Positions 59,118 through 64,000 of a DNA stretch of 64,000 nucleotides are shown piece after piece. Numbering within the stretch: position 1 is the first letter of the stretch; the number at the start of each line of letters is the position of its first letter. The DNA comes from Paractinoplanes ferrugineus (GTDB taxonomy: Bacteria; Actinomycetota; Actinomycetes; Mycobacteriales; Micromonosporaceae). Both the position numbers and the translations under genes were made by a program. Under the pieces are notes generated by a model that saw only the letters and a program-made list of their open reading frames with translations, had not been told where the DNA came from and made no database searches. The stretch lies in assembly GCF_016862195.1 (NCBI RefSeq), contig NZ_BOMM01000032.1:1-64000 (forward strand). Reading direction: 5' to 3'.

Positions 59118-61577
59118 CTAGCCGTCGAGCACCTGCACACTGATCTGCGGTCCGAGCCGGTCACGCTCCCGCGGCAGCAGCGTGATGCCACCCGTGCGGC
59201 ACAGTTCGGCCAGTCTGCGTACGGCGGTGGCCTGCTCCTCCTGGTTCGGCGTGCTCGCGATGAGCCCCACCAGCGCCTCCACCACGTCCCTCGGATCATG
59301 CGCACCGTCGTACGCCTCGGCCGCTCGCGCGAAGCACTCCGCAGCCCGTTTCTGCTCGCCCCGCCGCAGCGCCACCGCCGCCTCGACCACGGCTGCGGGC
59401 CCGTCCGGCGGCTGGTCGTCGGGCAGCCGCAGCCGCTCCAGGATCTCGACCGCCTCCTGCACCCGGCCCGATTCGGCCATCGCGAGCCCGATCGTGGCGA
59501 GCAGCCGGCGCCGATGGTTGGGGTCGCCGACCTGTTCGAGCTCGGGCATCGCGCTGCGCCCCAGCCGTTCGGCCTCGGCCGGCCGGCCGTCGAGCCGCGC
59601 CACCTCGGCCAGGTTGGTCAGCGCCACCGCCCGCAGCCGCTCCTCACCACAGCGGCCGGCCAGCTCGTCGACAGCCATCAGCCGCCGCCGCGCCGCCGGC
59701 AGGTCCCCCTCGCGGATCTCGTGCCAGGTCAGGTTGTTCTCGGCGACGGCCATGTCACGGATCCGGTCGCTCACCCGGGCCAGCGCCAGGGCCGCCTCGC
59801 CGTGACGCCGCGCCTCACTGAAACCGCCGGTGGTCATCCACAGCGACGCGAGCTGGGTGTGGGCGGCGAGCTGGCCGGTCACCGAGCCGAGCCGTTCGAA
59901 GTCGGCCACCGCCGCGGTCGCCGACTCGATCTCCTCGGCTCCCGCCCCGTGTTCGAGGGCCAGCTGGGCCAGACCGATCTTGGCCCAGGCCCGGACCGCC
60001 GGGTCGGCGTCGGCCGTGCGCGGGTCGGCGAGCAGCCGGCGCAGCCACTGGCGACCGCTCATGTCCCGGCCACGGAAGCGCCACCAGCGCGGCAGCGCGG
60101 CGGCGATGCGCAGGGCGGTGTGTGGATCTTCGTTGGCCGCGAACGCCAGTGCCGTGCCCAAATCGCTGGCCACGTCGTCGAGGCGGCCGGCCGCGTCGGT
60201 CAGTCCGGTACCGATCAGGTCGGCGGCGATCTGCTGGGCCAGGTCGGCGAACGCGCGGGCGTGCCGATGGCGGGCGTCGACCAGTTCGCCGGCCCCGGCG
60301 GCGCGCTCGGTGGCATAGTCGCGCACGACGTCGAGCAGCCGGAACCGGAAGGTGCGCCGGCCGCGCACGTTGAGCAGCCCGAGCTCGAGCAGGCGGTCGA
60401 GCAGGTGCACGACGTCGGCGCCGTCGGTCTGGGTGCCCTCGGTCAACTGCTCGGCGAGCATCAGTGACCAGCGATGCCGAAACACCGCGAGTCGGCGCAG
60501 CGCGTGCTGCTCACCCGGGTTGAGCAGGCGATAACTGGCGGCCACGGCCTCGCGCAGGGAGACCACGCTCGCCGGCGAGCTGCCCGGCCGGTCGAGGTCG
60601 AGCACGCGATCGCCGTACCGGTCGAGGATCTCCGGGATGGTGAGGACGCGGCCGCGGGCCGCGGCCAGCTCGATCGCGAGGGGAATGCCGCCGAGGCGGC
60701 GGACCAGGGTGGCGAGCGGCGCGATCTCGTCGGGTTCCAGCTCGGTGTGGCGCACCCGGCCGAGACGCTCGAGGAAAAGGCCGACTGACGAGTACGCCGA
60801 GATCGCCGTGATCGTGTTCGGCGTGTCCGGTGGTGGCGCGACCAACGGGGCCAGCGGCCAGACCCGTTCGACAGGCAGGCCCACCGGGTGTCGGCCGGTG
60901 GCCACGAACCGCATCGTCGGCAGGCGCTCGAGCAGCCGGCCCAGCGCCTCGGCGGCGGCCTCAGGAGCGCGTTCGACCGCGTCGACGAAGACCAGTGAGG
61001 CCCGGCCGGCAAAGTGTCCGAGCAGGTCGTCGGCCCGTCCCACGCCGAAGACCGCGGCGATGACGCTGAGGACCTCACCGGCCGACGAGCCCTCGGTGAT
61101 CACGACGCCGGCCACGCCACCCGGATAGGCGGTGGCGACCCGGTGCGACACCGTCAGGCCCACGCTCGTCTTGCCGACGCCCGCGATGCCGACAAGCGTG
61201 ACGCCGCGCGGACCGTCCGGATCGGCGAGCCGGGCCACCAACTCGGCGACGTCGTCGTCGCGGCCGATCAGCTCGACCGAGGGCGGGATCTGCTGGAACG
61301 GCGTGGGCGGCAACGGCTCGTCGGTCGGCTGACCCCGCGCCGCCGCCAGAAACGTGTCACGGTCGGCACCGGCCAGGCCGAGGGCGGCGGCGAGCAGCTC
61401 GACGGTCGTGCGCTGCGGTCGGTTGGCCCGGCCGCGCTCGAGGTCACGAACCGTGCGGACTCCGATGGCGGCGTTGGCGGCCAGCTCCTCCTGGGTCAGC
61501 TTGACCCGCAGCCGATGTCGGCGCAGCACCGCGGCGAAGCCGGAGCTCCGCTGGGCCGCGCCGCCATCTGCCGACAT
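59118..61577 (-). CDS. XRE-STAND ATPase-TPR regulator
   Basis: An 819-residue protein: an N-terminal HTH (RLRVKLTQEELAANAAIGVR to RTVRDLERGRA), a STAND/NB-ARC ATPase core with Walker A GIAGVGKTS and Walker B SLVFVDAV, a winged linker region, then about ten TPR-like repeats (EARRHGEAALALAR, LAEVARLDGRPAEAERLGRS). STAND proteins switch on ATP and signal binding to control transcription. No target is adjacent. Two genes on, the fatty-acid enzyme pair is read in the same direction. Confidence 0.87.
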   Translation of the reverse strand: MSADGGAAQRSSGFAAVLRRHRLRVKLTQEELAANAAIGVRTVRDLERGRANRPQRTTVELLAAALGLAGADRDTFLAAARGQPTDEPLPPTPFQQIPPSVELIGRDDDVAELVARLADPDGPRGVTLVGIAGVGKTSVGLTVSHRVATAYPGGVAGVVITEGSSAGEVLSVIAAVFGVGRADDLLGHFAGRASLVFVDAVERAPEAAAEALGRLLERLPTMRFVATGRHPVGLPVERVWPLAPLVAPPPDTPNTITAISAYSSVGLFLERLGRVRHTELEPDEIAPLATLVRRLGGIPLAIELAAARGRVLTIPEILDRYGDRVLDLDRPGSSPASVVSLREAVAASYRLLNPGEQHALRRLAVFRHRWSLMLAEQLTEGTQTDGADVVHLLDRLLELGLLNVRGRRTFRFRLLDVVRDYATERAAGAGELVDARHRHARAFADLAQQIAADLIGTGLTDAAGRLDDVASDLGTALAFAANEDPHTALRIAAALPRWWRFRGRDMSGRQWLRRLLADPRTADADPAVRAWAKIGLAQLALEHGAGAEEIESATAAVADFERLGSVTGQLAAHTQLASLWMTTGGFSEARRHGEAALALARVSDRIRDMAVAENNLTWHEIREGDLPAARRRLMAVDELAGRCGEERLRAVALTNLAEVARLDGRPAEAERLGRSAMPELEQVGDPNHRRRLLATIGLAMAESGRVQEAVEILERLRLPDDQPPDGPAAVVEAAVALRRGEQKRAAECFARAAEAYDGAHDPRDVVEALVGLIASTPNQEEQATAVRRLAELCRTGGITLLPRERDRLGPQISVQVLDG

Positions 61578-61698
61578 GGTCCGAACCTATGCACGTATGC
61601 GCGTACCGGCGAGCAGACATCCAACGCTGTCGGAAAGCGGACGGAACTCTGGGCATGATATTTCCGGACTATCCAATGTGCCCGGTTCCGTGGTAGTG

Positions 61699-62856
61699 CT
61701 ACAGGCCCAGGCCTCGGGCGATCAACATGCGCTGCACCTCGGACGTGCCCTCGCCGACCTCGAGAATCTTGGCGTCGCGGTAGAAGCGGCCGACCGCCGA
61801 CTCGTTCATGAAGCCGTAGCCGCCGTGGACCTGAGTGGCGTACCGGCTGTTCTCCATGGCCGCGTTGCTCGCGTGCAGCTTGGCGATCGCGGCATAACGC
61901 TTGAAGTCCTCGCCGGCGAGCATCCGGGCGGCCGCGTCGTAGTAGCCGAGGCGGGCCGTGTGGGCGCGCAGCTCCATGTCGGCGATCATGAACTGGATCG
62001 CCTGGTAGTTGCCGATCGGACGGCCGAAGGCGACACGCTCGTTGGCATATTTCACCGACTCGTCGACGCACCCCTGGGCCAGGCCGACCGACAGGGCCGC
62101 GATCGCGATCCGCCCCTCGTCGAGGATGCGCAGGAACTGGGCGAAGCCGCGACCACGCGCGCCGAGCAGGTTGCCGGCCGGGACGCGTACGTCATCGAAG
62201 GAAAGCTCGTGGGTGTCGGACGCACACCAGCCGACCTTGGAATAGCCGGGAGCGACCGTGAAGCCGGGCGTGCCGGCCGGGACGATGATCGTGGAGAGCT
62301 CCTTGGAGCCGTCCGGGTTGGTGCCGGTCGCGGCCATGACGGTGACCAGGCGGGTGATGTCGGTGCCGGAGTTGGTGATGAACGCCTTGGCGCCGTTGAT
62401 CACCCACTCGTCGGTCGACTCGTCGAGCACGGCGCGGGTGGTGATCGCGGCGGCGTCGGAGCCGGAGCCGGGCTCGGTCAGGCCGAAGGCGGCCAGCCCT
62501 TCACCGCTGGTGAGCTGCGGCAGCCATCGCTGTTTCTGCTCGGTGTTGCCGAATCGGAAGATCGGCATGATGCCGAGCGAAACCCCGGCCTCGAGCGTGA
62601 CGGCGATCGAGCTGTCCACTCTGGCCAATTCCTCGAGGGCGACACAGAGCGTGAAGTAGTCACCGCCCATGCCGCCGACCTCCTCCGGGAACGGCAGGCC
62701 GAACAGGCCCATCTTGCCCATCTGCCGGACCAGGTCATAGGGGAAGGTCTTGTGCTCGTAGTGAGCGGCGATCACCGGTGCCACCTGCTCCTGGGCGAAG
62801 TCACGCACCGTGGCGCGCAGCGCCTCCTGCTCATCGCCGAGCCGGAAGTCGACCAT
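61699..62856 (-). CDS. Acyl-CoA dehydrogenase (short form)
   Basis: A 385-residue FAD enzyme: GLTEPGSGSDAAAITTRA (flavin domain), QGCVDESVKYANERVAFG, QVHGGYGFMNESAVGRFYRD and VGEGTSEVQRMLIA at the C-terminus. The motifs resemble isovaleryl- or butyryl-CoA-type dehydrogenases. It starts 12 bases after the carboxylase stop, so both are one operon. The catalytic base position is not assigned with certainty. Confidence 0.92.
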   Translation of the reverse strand: MVDFRLGDEQEALRATVRDFAQEQVAPVIAAHYEHKTFPYDLVRQMGKMGLFGLPFPEEVGGMGGDYFTLCVALEELARVDSSIAVTLEAGVSLGIMPIFRFGNTEQKQRWLPQLTSGEGLAAFGLTEPGSGSDAAAITTRAVLDESTDEWVINGAKAFITNSGTDITRLVTVMAATGTNPDGSKELSTIIVPAGTPGFTVAPGYSKVGWCASDTHELSFDDVRVPAGNLLGARGRGFAQFLRILDEGRIAIAALSVGLAQGCVDESVKYANERVAFGRPIGNYQAIQFMIADMELRAHTARLGYYDAAARMLAGEDFKRYAAIAKLHASNAAMENSRYATQVHGGYGFMNESAVGRFYRDAKILEVGEGTSEVQRMLIARGLGL

Positions 62857-62868
62857 GTTCCACTCTCC

Positions 62869-64000
62869 TCAGACGGGCGTGACGCCGTGCCGGCGCCGGG
62901 AAAAACCGCGGTCCTTGTTGCGGGCGGCGGCAATGCGCCGGCCGATCTCGGTACGGAGTTGAGCGGGCTCGACGACCACATCGACGACCAGCTCGCTGGC
63001 CAGCCGCATGATGTCGATGTCCTGCTCGTACTCGGCGCGGCGCGCGGCGACGAAGGCTCTCCGCTCCTCGTCGGTCGGCAGCGCGGCGATCTTGTTGGCG
63101 TAGACGGCGTTGACCGCGGCCTCGGCGCCCATCACCGCGATCTTGGCGGTGGGCAGCGCGATCGTGGCGTCCGGGTCGAACCCGGGACCGGCCATCGCAT
63201 AGAGGCCGGCGCCGTAGGCCTTGCGGACCACCACGCAGATCTTCGGCACCGTGGCCTCGGAGATCGCGGTGATCATCTTGGCGCCGTGCCGGATGATGCC
63301 CTGCTTCTCGACGGCCGAGCCGACCATGAAGCCGGGCACGTCGGACAGGAAGATCAGCGGCACGTTGAACGCGTCGCACAGCTGCACGAACCGGGCGGCC
63401 TTGTCGGCCGAGTCGACGAAGAGCACCCCGCCCTTGAACATCGAGTTGTTGCCGAGCACGCCCACGACCTCGCCGTCGAGCCGGGCGAACCCGACAGTCA
63501 ACTCGCGCGCCCACAACGCGTGGATCTCGAAGAACGAACCCTCGTCGACCAGGCCTTTCACGTACCGTCGCATGTCGAAGGCCTGGCGCTCGCTGGCCGG
63601 CACCAGGGCGCCCAGATCGATCGACGCCGGGCTCTCGGAAGCCTGCGCCGCAGGCGGTTTCGCGGTCCAGTTGGCCGGCAGGTAGGACAGGTAGCGGCGG
63701 ACCGTGTCGAGGGCCTCGGGCTCGGTCTTGCAGAGGAAGTGACCGACGCCCGACTCGGCGCAGTGCACGCGCGCGCCGCCCATCGCCTCGAGCGTCGTCT
63801 TCTCGCCGGTGACCATCTCGACCATCCGGTCGGAGCCGAGGTACATGCTGGCGTTGCCCTCGACCATGATCACGACGTCGCAGAACGCCGGGATGTAGGC
63901 CCCACCGGCGGCGGACGGGCCGAACAGCGCACACACCTGCGGGATCGAGCCGGAAGCCCGGACCTGGGTGTGGAAGATCTTGCCGGCACCCCGCCGGCCG
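62869..64000 (-). CDS. Acyl-CoA carboxylase carboxyltransferase (beta) subunit, 5' part missing
   Basis: The coding frame continues to the window edge, so only the C-terminal part (at least 377 codons) is seen. VCALFGPSAAGGAYIPAFCD and VPLIFLSDVPGFMVGSAVEK are motifs of propionyl/methylcrotonyl/acetyl-CoA carboxylase beta subunits, including the oxyanion-forming Gly-rich loops. It transfers carboxyl from biotin to acyl-CoA. It is probably the first or middle gene of an operon with the acyl-CoA dehydrogenase. The acyl substrate is uncertain; methylcrotonyl- or other branched-chain CoA is likely. Confidence 0.9.
   Translation of the reverse strand, partial: GRRGAGKIFHTQVRASGSIPQVCALFGPSAAGGAYIPAFCDVVIMVEGNASMYLGSDRMVEMVTGEKTTLEAMGGARVHCAESGVGHFLCKTEPEALDTVRRYLSYLPANWTAKPPAAQASESPASIDLGALVPASERQAFDMRRYVKGLVDEGSFFEIHALWARELTVGFARLDGEVVGVLGNNSMFKGGVLFVDSADKAARFVQLCDAFNVPLIFLSDVPGFMVGSAVEKQGIIRHGAKMITAISEATVPKICVVVRKAYGAGLYAMAGPGFDPDATIALPTAKIAVMGAEAAVNAVYANKIAALPTDEERRAFVAARRAEYEQDIDIMRLASELVVDVVVEPAQLRTEIGRRIAAARNKDRGFSRRRHGVTPV

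Noticed and set aside
58828..59121. Possible 97-codon gene between MarR and STAND genes
   Set aside because: It overlaps the end of the MarR gene, has no ribosome binding site and shows no family resemblance.

Overview
The window is high-GC DNA with dense, often 4-bp-overlapping genes, frequent GTG/TTG starts and an actinobacterial gene set: CrgA, a PknB/PknA/PstP/FHA/RodA/PbpA block, a class E sortase, a Scr1-type XRE regulator with DUF397, GOLPH3-like GPP34, DUF6458 and DUF881. I infer a filamentous actinobacterium, most likely Micromonosporaceae (Actinoplanes-like). The family-level assignment is inference and no ribosomal RNA is present to test it.

Layout. 1-8.4 kb: the 3' end of a long FG-repeat membrane protein, a thioredoxin-NHL protein, the 5-oxoprolinase operon pxpB-pxpC-pxpA, hemolysin III, and a divergent HxlR regulator/quinone reductase pair. 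8.4-16.2 kb: metabolic and housekeeping genes (SixA-like phosphatase, FadE5-like acyl-CoA dehydrogenase, SpoIIE-type phosphatase, phosphoribosyltransferase, YciI, methyltransferase, dCTP deaminase, PPOX protein). 16.2-18.6 kb: tRNA-Gly(CCC) followed by two extra copies of its 3' half, the scar of tandem site-specific integration. The second interval carries an HTH/PLD-like gene and a divergent 43-residue membrane miniprotein. 18.5-23.4 kb: accessory membrane and secreted proteins (one gene ending inside a 19-bp tandem repeat, a SipW-type signal peptide protein), a hydrolase, AraC regulator, VOC protein and LamG-like protein.

23.4-29.6 kb: a catabolic locus with LigK-type aldolase, LigJ-type 4-oxalomesaconate hydratase, GntR regulator and a complete NitT/TauT-type ABC transporter. 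Four copies of an ATTGTNNACAAT palindrome, two before each transcription unit, suggest one GntR regulon. 29.6-35 kb: two CNNM/CBS membrane proteins, GPP34, and an EtfD-like iron-sulfur protein that receives electrons from fatty-acid oxidation. 35-49 kb: the conserved cell-division/cell-wall signalling block. On the minus strand fhaA-fhaB-pstP-rodA-pbpA-pknA-pknB form one translationally coupled operon, converging on DUF881-sortase-TM protein-pabA. tRNA-Leu(CAG) follows.

49.4-64 kb: WecG/TagA glycosyltransferase, a Scr1/DUF397 pair, a PASTA protein with DETRAA repeats, a polytopic membrane protein, a GCS2-type ligase, a divergent YceI/MarR pair, an XRE-STAND-TPR regulator, and an acyl-CoA dehydrogenase plus acyl-CoA carboxylase beta subunit (cut by the window end).

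The parts most worth follow-up are the tRNA-Gly integration scar with its cargo, the four-operator GntR catabolic regulon, operator-like repeats shared by the FadE5-like and EtfD-like genes, and the repeated use of CTAG as a shared stop in convergent gene pairs. I found no complete mobile element, CRISPR array or convincing riboswitch.
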